64,000 bases of DNA from Dasypus novemcinctus (Eukaryota; Chordata; Mammalia; Cingulata; Dasypodidae): NCBI RefSeq assembly GCF_030445035.2, contig NC_080694.1, positions 72,803,147 to 72,867,146 on the forward strand. The letters run 5' to 3'. Positions 24,401 through 36,751 of this stretch are shown here, one piece after another. Numbering within the stretch: position 1 is the stretch's first letter; each line of letters starts with the position of its first letter. Below the pieces are notes generated by a model. The model did no database searches and was not told the origin of the DNA. It worked only from the letters and a program-made list of their open reading frames with translations. The position numbers were made by a program, and so were the translations under genes.

Positions 24401-25126
24401 ATGCAATCCTCCCGCTTTCAGTTGTAGGCACTCTAGGCTCCATGGTGTGGTGGTTGTCCTTCCTCAACTCCATCTTAGCTAAGTGAGATGAGTCCAATAA
24501 ATCAGATTGTAGGTGCTGGAGTCTGTTGAAGCTCAGGGCCTGGCTATCACATTGTCAGTCCAGAGATTCAGATCCCCTAAATATATCTTAAACACCAACA
24601 CCAACTACAACTCCAGCACAGTAGGATGAGAGTCTTATGAAGAGAGATTCCATCTGAGTCCAGATTCATCACGCATAAACACCAGCTCCAAAGAAGGGCC
24701 ATCTGACATGGCAGTTAACCCCATCTGCCATGACCATAGCACCCATGGATCTCTTTAGCCCTCAAAGGAACCAATACCGGGGGTTGTATCTACTTTATCT
24801 GCCTCTTAATTATATTTTGATACGATTTTCTCAGCATTTACTCTCAACCAACACCTGACACTCTCCTGTGTTCATATGCCACCCCTCCCTCCCCAAACTT
24901 TTGGGCAATATTACCCATCCGCCCATCCCCAGCTCCCCTCAAACCCGAAAAGCACCACCCAAAGGCAACCCCTTGCCCCCATTTTATCTCTTCTTTGTGT
25001 TCATACTTAATGCCAGCTCATCATAAATTCCACCCCTGCAGACGTTGGCTCACATCCTACCTCCACCCCCCGGTTTCCTGAAAGCCTATCGTTCAGTCTC
25101 TAGCTCTCTGAGGCAGGTTGCTTATT
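21457..25126 (-). other. L1 B 3' UTR (about 2.76 kb without insert C)
   Basis: It is non-coding and collinear with the 3' UTR of A. The polyA side starts at 21457 (T-run, then attacattaaaaaatatatatatatg). The G-rich sense tract is at about 21520-21560. Small open frames on either strand here recur in every copy as translated shadows and have no support as genes. Confidence 0.85.
23894..24801 (-). mobile_element. 5'-truncated L1 insert C inside L1 B 3' UTR
   Basis: An 11-bp TSD, cctcttaatta, is present at 23883-23893 and 24802-24812. It has a T-rich tail (23902-23965), then the younger L1 3' UTR truncated about 830 bp from the 3' end. Downstream of 24812 the L1 B 3' UTR resumes exactly where it stopped, as comparison with L1 A at about 19050 shows. 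C is the youngest layer of the nest. Confidence 0.9.
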
Positions 25127-28100
25127 TCATATCATTGAGGTCATGTAGTATTTGTCCTTCAATGCCTGGGTTGCTTCACTCAACATAAGATTCTCAAGAT
25201 TCAGCCATGTTATCACGTGTGTTTGTAGTGTATTTGTTCTTACAGCTGAGTAGAATTCCATTGTATTTATATGCCACATTTTATTGATCCACTCATCTGT
25301 TGAAGGGCATTTGGGTTGATTCCAACTTTTGGCAAAAGTGAAGAATACTGCTATGAACATTTGTGTACATATATCAGTTTGTGTCCTTGTTTTCAGTTCT
25401 GCTGGGTGTATACCCAGCAGTGGTATTGCTGGGTCATATGGCAAATCTATGTTTAGTTTTTTGAGAAACTGCCAATCTGTCCTCCAGAATGGTTGGATCC
25501 TTCTGCATTCCCACCAGCAGTGGATGACTGTTCCCTTTTTTCACATCCTCTCCAGCATTTCTATTCTTCTGTTTTTTTCATAGCTGCCAATCTTATGGGA
25601 GTAAGATGGTATCTCATTGTAGTTTTGATTTGCATTTCCCTGATAGCTAGAGATTTGGAGTATTTTCTCATGTGCTTTTTAGCCATTTGTATTTCTTCTT
25701 TGGAGAAGTGTCTGTTTAAATCTTTTTCCCATTTTTTAAATGGGTTGTTTATCTTTTTATTTTCAAGATATAGGAGTTCTTTATATATGTAAGTTATAAG
25801 TTTCTTATCAGATATATGGTTGCCAAATATTTTCTCCCACTGTGTGGGCTCCCTTTTTACTTTCTTGACAAACTCCTTTGAGGTGCAGAAGGCTTTAATT
25901 TTGAGAAAGTCCCATTTATCTATTAGTTCTTTTGTTGCTCGTGCTTTTGGTGAGATATTCATTAATCCATTTCCTATTACAAGGTCCTGTAGATGTTTCC
26001 CTACACTGCTTTCTAAGGTTTTTATGGTCTTGGCTCTTATATTTAGGTCTTTGATCCATCTTGAGTTGATCTTTGTATAAGGTGTGAGATGGTAATCCTC
26101 TTTCATTCTTCTACATATGGCTATCCAGTTCTCCAGACACCATTTGTTGAATAGGCCACTCTCTCCCAGTTGAGAGGGTTTGGTGGCTTTATCGAATATT
26201 ATGTGGCTATATATGTGAGGTTCTATATCAGAGTTTTCAATTCGATTCCATTGGTCTGTGTGTCTCTCCTTATGCCAATACCATGCTGTTTTCACTACTG
26301 TAGCTTTGTAGTATGTTTGAAGTCAGGTAGTTTGATTCCTCCGATTTCGTTTTTCTTTTTCAATATGTCTTTGACTATTCGGGGTCTCTTTCCTTTCCAA
26401 ATAAATTTCATAGTTAGTTTTTCTAGTTCCTTAAAGAAGGCTGTGTTGATTTTTATTGGGATTGCATTGAATGTGTAGTTCAGTTTGGGTAGGATAGACA
26501 TCTTAATAATATTCAGTCTTCCTATCCATGAACAAGGAATATTCTTCCATTTATTTAGGTCTTCTTTGATTTCCTTAAACAGTCTTGTATAGTTCTCGGT
26601 GTATAAGTTTTTTACCTCTTTAGCTAAATTTATTTTTAAGTATTTGATTTTTTAATTTACTATTGTGAATGGTATTTGTTTCTTGATTTCCTCCTGATCT
26701 TGCTCAATATTGGTGTACAGAAATGCTACTGATTTTTGCGCATTGATCTTATAACTTGTGACATTACTAAACTCATTTATGAGTTGTAGAAGCTTTGTTG
26801 TAGATCTCTCAGGGATTTCTATGTATAGGATCATGTCTTCTGCAAATAATGAAATTTTGATTTCTTCCTTTCCAATTTGCATGCCTTTTATATCTGGTTA
26901 TTGCCTCAGTGCTCGAGCAAGTACTTCTAAGACAATGTTAAATAGGAACAGAGACAGTGGGCATCCTTGTCTTGTTCCTGAGTTTAGAGGGAAGGATTTT
27001 AGGATTTCTCCATTGTAAACAATGTTGGCTTTAGGTTTTTCGTATATACTCTTTATCGTGTTCAAAAAATTTCCTTCTTTCCAATCTTTTGGAGTGTTTT
27101 TATCAAGAAAGGATGCTGTATTTTGTCAAAAGCTTTTTCTGCATCTATAGATATGATCATGTGATTTTTTTCCTTCAATTTGTTTTTATGGTCTATTACG
27201 TTGATTGAATTTCTTATGTTGAACTATCCTTGCATACCTGGAATAAATCCCAATTGGTCGTGGTGTATAATTCGTATAATGTGTTGTTGAATATGATTAG
27301 CAAGTATTTTGTTAAGTATTTTTGTGTCTAGGTTCATTAGAGAAATTGTTGTGTAATTTTCATTTCTTGTGGTGTCTTTGTTTGGCTTTGTAACTAGGGT
27401 AATGTTGGCATCATAGAAGGAGTTCAGCAATGTTCCTTCAGTTTCAATTTTTTGGAATAGTTTCAGCAGAATTGGTGTTAGTTCTTTCCGGAATGTTTTG
27501 TAGAATTTACCTGTGAAGCCATCTGGCTCTGGGCTCTTCTTATTTGGGAGATTTTTAATGACTGATTCTATCTCTCTGCTTGTGATTGGTTTGTTAAGAT
27601 CATCAATTTCTTCTTTCGTCAATATGGGTTGCTTATGTGTTTCTAGGAATTTGTCCATTTCCTCTAAATTGTCAATTTTGTTGGAATATAGTTTTTCAAA
27701 GTATCCTCTTATGATAGTCTTTATTTCTGTGGGGTCAGTGGTGATATCGCCTTTCTCATTTCTTGTTTTGTGTATTTGCATCTTCTCTTTTTTTCTTTGT
27801 TAGTCTCACTAAAGGTTTGTCAATTTTGTTGATCTTCTCAAAAAACCAGCTCTTGGTCTTGTTTATCTTTTCAAATGCTTTCTTATTTTCTATTTCTTTT
27901 AGTTCTGCTCTTATCTTTTTTAATTCCTTCCCTCTTTTTCCTGTTGGGTTACTTTGTTGTTGTTTTTCTAATTCCTTCAAATGTGCAGTTAATTCTTCAA
28001 TTTTTGCTTTCTTCTTTTTTGATATATGAATTTATGGCTGTAAATTTCCCTCTCAGTACTGCTTTTGCTGCATCCCATAAATTTTGGTATGTTGTGTTAT

Positions 28101-28938
28101 CATTATCATTTGTTTCAAGGTAGTCATTGATTTCTTTTGAGACTTCCTCTTTGAACCACTGTTTTTCTAAGAGTGTGCTGCTTAATTTCCAAATTGTGGT
28201 ATGGAACCTGGGCCTCTATCCCTTGCAGATTTCCAGCTTGTCTCCACTGTGGTCAGAGATATTATTTTGTATGATTTCAATCTTTCTGAATTCATTCAGC
28301 CTTTCTTTGTGGCCTAGCATATGGTCTATCTTGGAGAATGATTGATGTGCGCTTGAGAAAAATGCATATCCTGCTGTGTTTGGGTGTAATGATCTATATA
28401 TGTCTATTAGATCCAGCTCCTCTAATATACTGTTCAAATGTTTTGTTTCTTTAGTGGTTCTCTTTTGAGATGTTCTGTCCAAGTAGATAGTGGTGTATGA
28501 AAATCCCCCACTATAATTGTAGATGCATTTATTGTTTCACTTAGTTTTTCCAGCGTTTGCCTCACGTATTTAGAGGCACCCTTGTTAGGAGCATAAATAT
28601 TTATGATTGTTCGATCTTCTTGACAGATTATCCCTTTCACTAAAATGTAGCATCCTTCTTTGTCTCTCACAATTGTTTCACACTTAAAGTCTATTTTGTC
28701 TGATAGTAATATAGCTACTCCTGCCTTTTTTTGGTTATTGTTTGCTTGTATGATTGTTCTCCAGCCATTCACTTTCAATTTCCATGATGTCTCTGGGTCT
28801 AAGATGTGTCTCTTGTAGACAGCGTACGGATGGGTCATATTTCCTTCTCCAATGTCCCAGTCTGAATCTTTTGATAGGTGAGTTTAATCCATTGACATTC
28901 AGTGTTATTACTTTCAAGGAATTATTTGTGTTAGCCAT
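25127..28938 (-). pseudogene. L1 ORF2 (element B): endonuclease and reverse transcriptase, broken
   Basis: Starting at Met 28938, the endonuclease has LNVNGLNSPIKR and CLQETHL in its first 60 residues. The endonuclease C-terminal part includes SKIDHMLGHKE (about 28300). The reverse transcriptase covers about 27800-26600. The active-site box is F-A-E-D near 26838-26850 in place of FADD. The Cys-rich C-terminus extends to the stop at 25127. A usual length of about 1270 codons is preserved overall, but several frameshifts split it (for example near 28450, 27770, 26890, 26300 and 25560). The longest intact stretch is 25561-26295 (244 codons). No functional enzyme is expected. Confidence 0.88.
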
Positions 28939-29056
28939 ATTTGGATTGGATTTGTGTTTCTCATATTTTTTTTTATTTTTTCCCTTCTATTTTTGTCTTT
29001 TTTTGTTGCTCTTGTACTCTTCTCCAACTCTGCCTGTCCTGTTTTTTCCTTTTTTC

Positions 29057-29982
29057 CTACAGAACTCCCTTTAGAATTTCTTGAAGGGGAGGTTTTTTGT
29101 TGGTATACTCTTTCAGTTTCTGTTTATCTGCAAATATTTTGACCTCTCCGTCATGTTTGAAAGCTAGTTTAGCTGGATAGAGTATTCTTGTTTGAAAATT
29201 TTTTTCCTTTAGTACCTTGACTATATCATACCACTGCCTTCTTGCCTCCATGGTTTCAGATGAGAAATCAGCACTTAATCTTATGGAGCTTCCCTTGTAT
29301 GTGATGGTTTTCTTTTTTCTTGCTGCTTTTAGGATTTTCTCTTTGTCTTGAGCATTGGATAATTTGACAAGTATATGTCTTTGGGTGGGCCTGTTGAGGT
29401 TTATGACTAGTGGAGTGCGCTGTGCTTCTTGGATATGTACATCTGTCTCTTTCAGTAGATTTGGGTAGTTTTCAGCCATTATTTCCTGCAACACTCCTTC
29501 TGACCCCCTTCCCTTCTCTTCTCCTTTTGGCATGCCTATAATACGTATTTTTGAGTGTTTTGCATTGTCATTCAGGTCCCTAAGTCCTCGATGGATTTTT
29601 TCTATCTTTTTATCAACCAAATCTACTATCTGTTTGATTTCTGATGTACTGTCGTCCACATCACTAATTCTCTGCTGTGCCTCTTCTAGTCTGCTGATAT
29701 TTGCTGCAAGTGTATTTTTGATTTCTTGAATTGTGGTGTTCATTCCCATTATATATGTTATTTTTTTGTGTATGTCTGCAATTTCACCTCCAAGTGTTGT
29801 CTTCATGTTGTTAACCTCTTTCATTTCTTCATCAAATTTGTTGGTGACAAATGTTCTGAGATCTTTAATTGCTTGTGCGAAGTTCTGCTCCCTTTCCTGA
29901 TTTTTAGTTTGTTGATTGGATTCAGCCATTTTTCCTGATTACTGGTTTGGTTTGTAGATTTTTGTTACTGTCTGGTCATCAT
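29057..29982 (-). pseudogene. L1 ORF1 (element B), nearly open
   Basis: ORF1 protein is the trimeric RNA-binding chaperone of the L1 particle. The frame is open from Met 29929 to 29057 (290 codons). The order is a coiled coil (about residues 30-130: NNMKTTLGGEIADI, EEAQQRISDV...), an RRM-like centre (about 140-190), and a C-terminal domain with ILVKLSNAQDKEKIL and TMEARRQWYDIVKVL. The likely original start at 29982 is cut by TAA at codon 6, and the C-terminus is cut by TAG where L1 D has CAG. It therefore lacks about 18 N-terminal and 45 C-terminal codons against D. It is the best-preserved coding frame in the window, but still defective. Confidence 0.85.
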
Positions 29983-32054
29983 TTTATCTTGACGGGTTTA
30001 ATCAGTTCCTTAGCTTCTTTGTCTAGTCTTGGAGATTAATTAGCTGTTGTTTTTGCGTAAGTGTTATATCTTCTCTTTGTCACTTTGTTCTTCTTATTCT
30101 AATTTCTTGTTGCTGGTTAAGTTCACTTCAAAGGAAAGTATTAGTGCCAGGGATAGGCAATTGTGTAAGCAGGGAAAAATTGTAAAGTAGTATTGGTGAT
30201 ATATGTTAACAAAGCAAGTATATGAGATCTGGGAGGATGGAGGTTAGATTCATGTAAATTGTGTAAAGTTATAGCAGTAGGTAGAGTATCTATTAGGAGT
30301 AGATGACTGAATATGGGAGGAATATGGAATGAGCTAAAAAGCCATTGTATTCGTGAGAGAGGGAAAGAGCAAAGAAAGGCAATAGTTTTGAGAGTGGATA
30401 ACAGATGGAAAACAAAACAAAGCTATTAGAGATTAAGAGTTAGACACTGTGGAACAAAGAAAGGGAGGTGGGAGGTGGAATATAGGAGAGACAGTAGATG
30501 TTGGTGGATATCAAGATGTAGGGGAAAGGGGACAAGGTAGGTAGCCCAAATCAGTTCACACAGAAATGAGGCAGTGGAGGATGAGAAAACCCAGCATATG
30601 TGAGGTGTTCCCTGCCGCACCTACTGTATAATTGAGTTAAAAGAAAATAAGTAGAAAATGAGGGCAAAGAGGGAAAGAGAAAACAGAAGGAAAAAAAAAG
30701 AAAGAAGAGAAGAAAGGAAGAAAGAAAAAGGGGGTGGGCAAAGGATGGGGAACAGGTAGGGGAAAGAAAGAAACAGATATACACGAACCACAATTGCAAC
30801 ACCAGCTAGAACAACAACAACAACAACAAAAAACCCTACATAACTGAATAAAAAAAAGACTTTGGAGGATACGCTGGGAGAAAAGACTAGGGGATAATGC
30901 AATATTAGCAATCAGGACATTAAAAAAAGTAAAAAATAAGATAAAATGAAAATAAAAACAAAACAAAATGAAACAATAAAGAAAAAACACAAACGTTTAA
31001 GGCCAGGGCATTCAAGGACCTCATATGGACTTCAGGGCATGATGGATTCAGGGGTGGAAACTCTGAGATATTGAAGACTCAAGAGGTGTGAGTCTCTGGG
31101 GTGTGGGCAACCAGAGTTTAGGGGATTCAGACCTGGCAACTACAAATCTGGTCAACAGGAAGCCTAGGAGCCCCGCAGTGTAACACAGCCCTCAGGCTCC
31201 CTGCAGCCGGGTGCCAGCCCTATGGGGGAAGTCAGATCCGCAAACTCTATATTATGTCTGAACCCTGCAATTCACTTACTCACTAGGGTTTATTTATGTG
31301 GGTATATCGTCAATTCAGCTTTTGGACTGTTCCCACCCTGTTATCCCAAAAAACAGCCACCTGAGGGCGCCTCTACACCACAGCCAATTTAATGGCACAG
31401 ATCCGATGACCGGCCCATGGGTTGGGCTCCAGTTGGAAATGCTGAAAACAGATTCCAAAACCAGAATTCCCAAGCTTCGCAAAATATTCCCCAATCGGCT
31501 TCCAGACGTGTCCCCTTCCCTCGCCACACCCTGTAACAACCTCCCAATTACGTCCCTTATTGCCAACAATCTAATTCCGTTGCAGATTGGCAGCCGGGTT
31601 TGTGGGGGCGGGGGTCCAGGCGGAAGCACTATTATTTGTGTCCACAATCAAAATTTCCCCCACTTCACAACAAAACACCGTCTGTCTCCCCAAATCGATC
31701 CGCAAAGGCATCACGTCCCATCAACCTACCAACAGCCCACCCAGGACTCGCGAATTCCCCAGCACCACAGAGCCACCAAAAAGCAGAGCCGCCATCCTGA
31801 TACCATGGCTCCACCCACCACCAAAGGGGGAGCAACACGTGTGCAGGTCTCACCTCCGGGCAACAGAACCCAAATTATATCTTATAGACCAATCCTCTCC
31901 GTTACCTTTCCACCAAATAGATGTCCAGACACTTCCTGCCCTGCAAAAATCCCGAAAAAGCCCGGCCTCAGAGAACCTCCAGCAGAGCCCAGCCACCTCT
32001 TCCCAGGAGAGACTGCAAGGCAAGTTTACTCAGCCACCATCTTGCTTCCTCCCC
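29983..32054 (-). promoter_or_regulatory. L1 B 5' UTR with two ~186-bp monomers and a cryptic intron
   Basis: The 5' UTR is GC-rich at its start (31300-32054) and AT/purine-rich later. Two related units align at about 31427 and 31613 (ctccagttggaaatgctga versus gtccaggcggaagcacta). A splice-donor-like gaaag/gtaac sits at 31906/31905. A matching acceptor tacagtag/gtgcgg lies at 30621/30620; L1 D lacks exactly this interval. By analogy with other L1s this UTR should hold the internal promoter, but promoter function was not shown here. Confidence 0.7.
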
Positions 32055-32064
32055 TGATTTTCTT

Positions 32065-33761
32065 ACGTTGAACCATCCTTGCATACCTGGAATGAATCCC
32101 ACTTGGTCATGGTATATAATTCATTTAATGTGTTGTTGGATACGATTAGCAAGTATTTTGGTAAGTATTTTTGCATCTAGGTTCATTAGAGAAATTGATC
32201 TGTAATTTTCCTCTCTTGTGGTGTCTTTGGCTTTGGTACTAGGGTAATGTTGGCATAGTAGAATGAGTTAGGCAATGTTCCTTTTGTTTTGATTTTTTGG
32301 AAGAGTTTCAGCAGGATTGGTGTTAGTTCTTTCCGGAATGTTTTGCAGAATTCACCTGTGAAGCTGCCTGGCCCTGGGCTCTTCTTAGTTGGGAGGTTTT
32401 CAATGACTGATTCTATCTCTTTACTTGTGATTGATTTGTTGAGATCTTCAATTTCTTCTTTCCTCAATATAGGCTCCTTATGTGTTTCTAGGAATTTGTC
32501 CATTTCCTCTGAATTGTCATTTTTGTTGGAATATAGTTTTTCAAAGTACCTACTTATGATAGTCTTTATTTCTGTGTGGTCAGTGGTGATATCTCCTTTC
32601 TCATTTCTTATTTTGTGTATTTGCATCTTCTCTCTTTTTTTCTTTGTCAGTCTCACTAAAGATTTGTCAATTTTATTGATCTTCTCAAAACACCAGCTCT
32701 TGTTCTTGTTTATCTTTTCAAGTGCTTTCTTATTTTCTATTTCATTTAGTTCTGCTCTTATCTTTGTTATTTCCTTCCTTCTTCTTCCTGTGGGATTACT
32801 TTGTTGTTTTCTTTTCTAATTCCTCCAAATGTGTGGTTAGTCCTTCAATTTTTGCTCTTTCTTCTTTTTTGATGTATGAATTTATGGCTATAAATTTCCC
32901 TCTTAGTACGGCTTTTGCTGCATCCCATATATTTTGGTATGTTGTGTTATCATTACCATTTGTTTCAACGTAGTCATTGATTTCTTTTGAGATTTCCTCT
33001 TTGACCCACTGTTTTTCTAACAATGTGCTGATTTATTTCCATATCTTGGTGTGCCATCTGGGCCTCTGTCCATTGCAGATTTCCAGCTTCACTCCACTGT
33101 AGTCAGAGATATTATTTTGTATGATTTCAATCTTTCTGAATTGATTCAGCCTTTTTTGTGGCCTAATATATGGTCTATATTGGAGAATGATCCATGTGCA
33201 CTTGAGAAAAATGTATATCCTGCTATGTTTCGGTGTAATGATCTGCATATGTCCATTAGATCCTGCTCCTCTTATATACTGTTCAAATATTTTGTTTCTT
33301 TTGTGATTCTCTTTTGAGATGTTCTGTCCAGAGTTGATAGTGATGTATTAAAATCCCCCACTATAATTGTAGATGCATCTATTCTTTCACTTAGTTTTTC
33401 TAGCATTTGCCTCACATATTTAGAGGTGTCTTTGTTAGAAGCATAAATATTTATGATTGTTCATTCTTCTTGAGAGATTGTCCCTTTCACTAATATGTAG
33501 TATCCTTTTTTGTCTCTCACAATTGTTTCACATTTAAAGTTTATTTTGTTTGATATTAGTATAGCTACTCCTGCCTTTTTTTGGTTATTGTTTGCTTGTA
33601 AGATTGTTTTCCAACCATTCACTTTCAGCCTCCATGACTCTCTGGGTCTAAGATGTGTTTCTTGTAGACAGAATATAGATGGGTCATATTTCCTTATCCA
33701 ATGTCCCAGTCTGATTGACATTCAGTGTTATTACTTTCAGGGAACTATTTATGTTAGCCAT
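32065..33761 (-). pseudogene. L1 ORF2 N-terminal half (element A)
   Basis: Met is at 33761 and the frame runs into the endonuclease. Relative to element B, about 30 bp are missing just after LNVN, which removes the GLNSPIKR segment that carries conserved endonuclease residues. CLQETHL is present. The endonuclease continues with frameshifts (33461-33721, 33033-33248), followed by the start of the reverse transcriptase (32186-32656, with KKSPGPGSFTGEF). L1 B interrupts at 32064. It is inactive. Confidence 0.85.
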
Positions 33762-33899
33762 ATTTTGATTAGATTTGTGTTTGTCATATTTTGTTTGTTT
33801 GTTTTTTCTTCTCTTTTTGTCTATTTTGTTGCTCTTACACTCTCCTCCAACTCTGCCTGTTCTGTTTTTTCCTTTCTTCCTGCAGAACTCCCTTTAGAA

Positions 33900-34805
33900 T
33901 TTCTTGAAGGGGAGGTTTCTTGTTGGCATACTCTTTCAGTTTCTGTTTATCTGTGAATATTTTGAACTCTCAGTCATTTTTGAATGCTAGTTTAGCTGGA
34001 TAGAGTATTCTTGGTTGGAAATTTTTTTCTTTTAGTACCTTGACTATATCATACCACTGCCTTTTTCCTCCATAGTTTCAGATCAGAAATCAGCACTTAG
34101 TCTTATGGAGCCTCCCTTGTATGTGATGGTTTTATTTTCTCTTGCTGCTTTTAGAATTTTCTCTTTGTCTTGAGCATTGGATAATTTGACAAGTATATGT
34201 CTTGGGGAAGGCCTGTTTGGGTTTATAATGTTTGGGGTGCATTGTGCTTCTTGGATATGTACTTCTGTCTTTTTCAGTAGATTTGGGATGTTTTCAGCCA
34301 TTATTTCCTGCAACACTCCTTCTGACCCCTTTCCCATCTCTTCTCCTTCTGGGATGCCTATAATACATATGTTTCTGCATTTTGCATTGTCATTCAGGTC
34401 ACTAAGTCCTAGCTCGATTTTTTCTATCTTTTTATCGATCAGTTCTACTATCTGTTTGATTTCTGATGTACTGTCTTCCACATCATTAATTCTGTGCTCT
34501 TCCTCTTGTAATCTGCTGCTATTTGCTGCAAGTTTATTTCTGATTTCTTGTACTGTGGTGTTCATTCGCATCATAGCTGATATCTTTTTGCATGTGTCTA
34601 CAATTTCCCCTCCAAGTGTTGTCTTCATATTGTTAACTTCTTCCTTTACTTCACTAAATTTGTCTGTGATACATGTTCTGAGGTCTTTAATTACTTGTGT
34701 GAAGCTCTGCTCCCCTTCCTGGTTTTTAGTTTGTTCAATGGATTCAGCCATGTTTTCCTGATTACTGGTTTGGTTTGTAGATTTTTGTTGCTGTCTGGCC
34801 ACCAT
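33900..34805 (-). pseudogene. L1 ORF1 (element A), truncated
   Basis: Met 34805 (MVARQQQKSTNQ) starts a 240-codon open frame to a stop at 34083. It covers the N-terminus, the coiled coil (TTLGGEIVDTCKKI..., LAANSSRLQEEEHRI) and the RRM-like core (GIPEGEE...HILVKLSNAQDKEKIL). The stop falls just before the SETMEARRQ segment, and the C-terminal domain continues out of frame to about 33900. It starts 18 codons upstream of the element B internal Met, matching the start seen in D. Confidence 0.82.
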
Positions 34806-36751
34806 TTTATCTTGATGGGTTTAATCAGTTCCTTAGCTTCTTTGTCTAGTCATGGGGATTAATCCGCTGTTGTTTTTGTGTAAGTGTTATATCTTCCCTT
34901 TGTCACTTTGCTCTTCTTATTCTAATTTCTTATTGCTGGCTGAGTTCACTTTGAAGGAATGTATTAGGGCCAGGGAAAGGCAATTGTGTAAGAAAGGAAA
35001 ATGTTTAAAGTAGTATTGGTAATAAATGTTAACAGAGCAACAATATTTGATCAGGGAGGATGGATATTAGATTCATGTAAGTTGTGTAAAGTTATAGCAG
35101 TAAGTAGAGTACCTATAATGAGGTAGTTGACTGAATATGGGAGGAATATGGTATGAATTAATGTGCTAGTGTTTTTGTGAGAGAGAGAGAAAAGAAAGGT
35201 AATAGTTTCAAGAGTGGATAAAAGACAGAAAACAAAACAAAGTTATTAAAAATTAAGCATTTGTCAATTTGGGGATCCAAGAAAGGGCAATGGAATTATA
35301 GGAGAGACAGTAGATGAGGGAGGATATCAAGATGTGGGGGAAAGGGGATAGTGTAGGTAGCAAAAATCAATTCACACAGAAATGAGGCAATGGAGGATGA
35401 GGAAACCCAGCAAATACAAGGTGTTCTCTGCCACACCTATTGTATAATTAAGATAAAATAAAATAAGAAGAAAATGAGGGAGAAGAGAAAAGAGAAAAAA
35501 AAACAGAGAAGAAAGAAAGAAAGAAAGAAAAAGGGGTGTGGGTAAAGTAAGGAAAAGAAAAAAGATATAGAACACCAACAACAGCAACAGCAAAAAATCC
35601 CTAAATAAATGGAATAAAAAAGATCTTGGGGGATACAAGGGGATAAAAGACTAGGAAACAATGTAATATTAGCAACCAGGACAATAAAAAATTAAAAATG
35701 AAAATTAAAAAAAAAAAACCACAAGCATTGAGGGCTAGGACAATCAAGGACCTCAAATGGGCCTCAGGGCATGGTGGATTCAGGGATGGAAAGTCTGTGA
35801 TATTGCAGACTCAAGAGGTGTGAGTCTCTGGGGTGTGGGCCACGAAGGTTTAGGGGACATAGACCTGGCACCCTCAAATCTGGTTAACAGGGGTCCTGGG
35901 AGCACCACAGTTCAACACAGCACTATGGGAGAGGTTACATCTGCAAACTCTGACCTATGTGTCTGAAACCCAGAATTCCCCATCTCTCTAGGGTCTCTTC
36001 TGTGGCTGTATCACCAATTTCGACTTCAGGACACCTCCTGCCCTGCAAGCCCCTGAAACAGCCAGTCGGGGGTGCCTCTATATTGCAGCCAATTTAAGGA
36101 TGCTGCAGAACCACAGCCAGGCCTAGGGGGCGGGGCTCTAGCTGGAAGCGCTGTATCAGTGTCCAAAACTGAAAATCCCATGCCTCGCAAAAGATTCCCC
36201 TAATCGGCTTCCAGATGTCTCCCACCCTGCTATGCCCCAAAATAGCCTCCTGGTGATGTCTCTTTACTGGGAGTGATTTAAGGCTGCTGCAGATCAGCAG
36301 CCGGACTTGGGGGCGGGGTTCTAGCCAGAAGCACTATTTGTGTCAGAAATCAAAAATTCCCCACCTCACAAAAAAATCCCGTCTGTCTCACCAATACGGT
36401 TTGCGAAGGCCCCTTGCCCTGTTAGCCCCGTAATATCCCGCTCAGGGCTTATGAATTCCCCAGTACCGCAGAGCCTCCAGGAATCGCCGCCACAGTGCCG
36501 GTGCCACGGTTCCACCCGCCCCAGGGGGGAGCATCCCGCATGCAGCCCCTGACTCCGTGTAAGAAAGCCTCAATTTTATCTTTTACACGAATTTTCTCTG
36601 TTACCGTCCCACGAAATTGATGTCCAGACACCTCCTGCCCTGCAAAATCCTGAAACAGCCTGGTCCTGAAGAATTTCTAATGCTGCCCATCTGCTTCTTT
36701 GCAGGAGAGACTATCAAGTGCACTCACTCAACCACCATCTTGCCCTGCCCC
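34806..36751 (-). promoter_or_regulatory. L1 A 5' UTR with two ~183-bp monomers and splice-like sites
   Basis: Monomer phrases gggggcggggctctagc (36126) and gggggcggggttctagcc (36309) are 183 bp apart and lie in matching context. Donor-like gggacg/gtaac is at 36605/36604, acceptor-like acaatag/gtgtgg is at 35437/35436, and a further acceptor-like gggcag/cattag is at 36683/36682, close to the 5' tip. All three line up with junctions in L1 D. Confidence 0.72.

Larger units (their letters stand above)
21457..32054 (-). mobile_element. L1 element B, full length, inserted in L1 A ORF2
   Basis: A 10-bp TSD, tgattttctt, is found at 21447-21456 and 32055-32064. The 5' tip (sense: ggggaggaagcaagatggtgg) is complete at 32054. 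Sense order is 5' UTR 32054-29983, ORF1 29982-29057, ORF2 28938-25127, 3' UTR 25126-21457. It contains insert C (23894-24801). Without C it is about 9.7 kb, long for an L1 because of its ~2.1 kb 5' UTR and ~2.76 kb 3' UTR. Both ORFs are broken but less so than in A, E or F. Confidence 0.93.
32055..36751 (-). mobile_element. L1 element A, 5' half (5' UTR, ORF1, ORF2 N-terminal half)
   Basis: It continues L1 A after the B insertion; the right copy of B's TSD is 32055-32064. Sense order is 5' tip at 36751 (ggggcagggcaagatggtgg), 5' UTR 36751-34806, ORF1 34805-about 33900, ORF2 33761 to 32065. The right TSD copy of A in E is 36752-36759. Joined with 16519-21446, A is about 9.6 kb. Confidence 0.92.

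Noticed and set aside
30551..30990. Phe/Ser/Cys-rich open frames (also 35372-35661)
   Set aside because: They are translations of purine-rich L1 5' UTR sequence on the opposite strand, so low complexity and not genes.
31298..32071. 257-codon open frame as a host gene
   Set aside because: It lies wholly antisense in the GC-rich 5' UTR of L1 B, shows no domain, and is not kept in L1 A. It is reported only as a low-interest observation.
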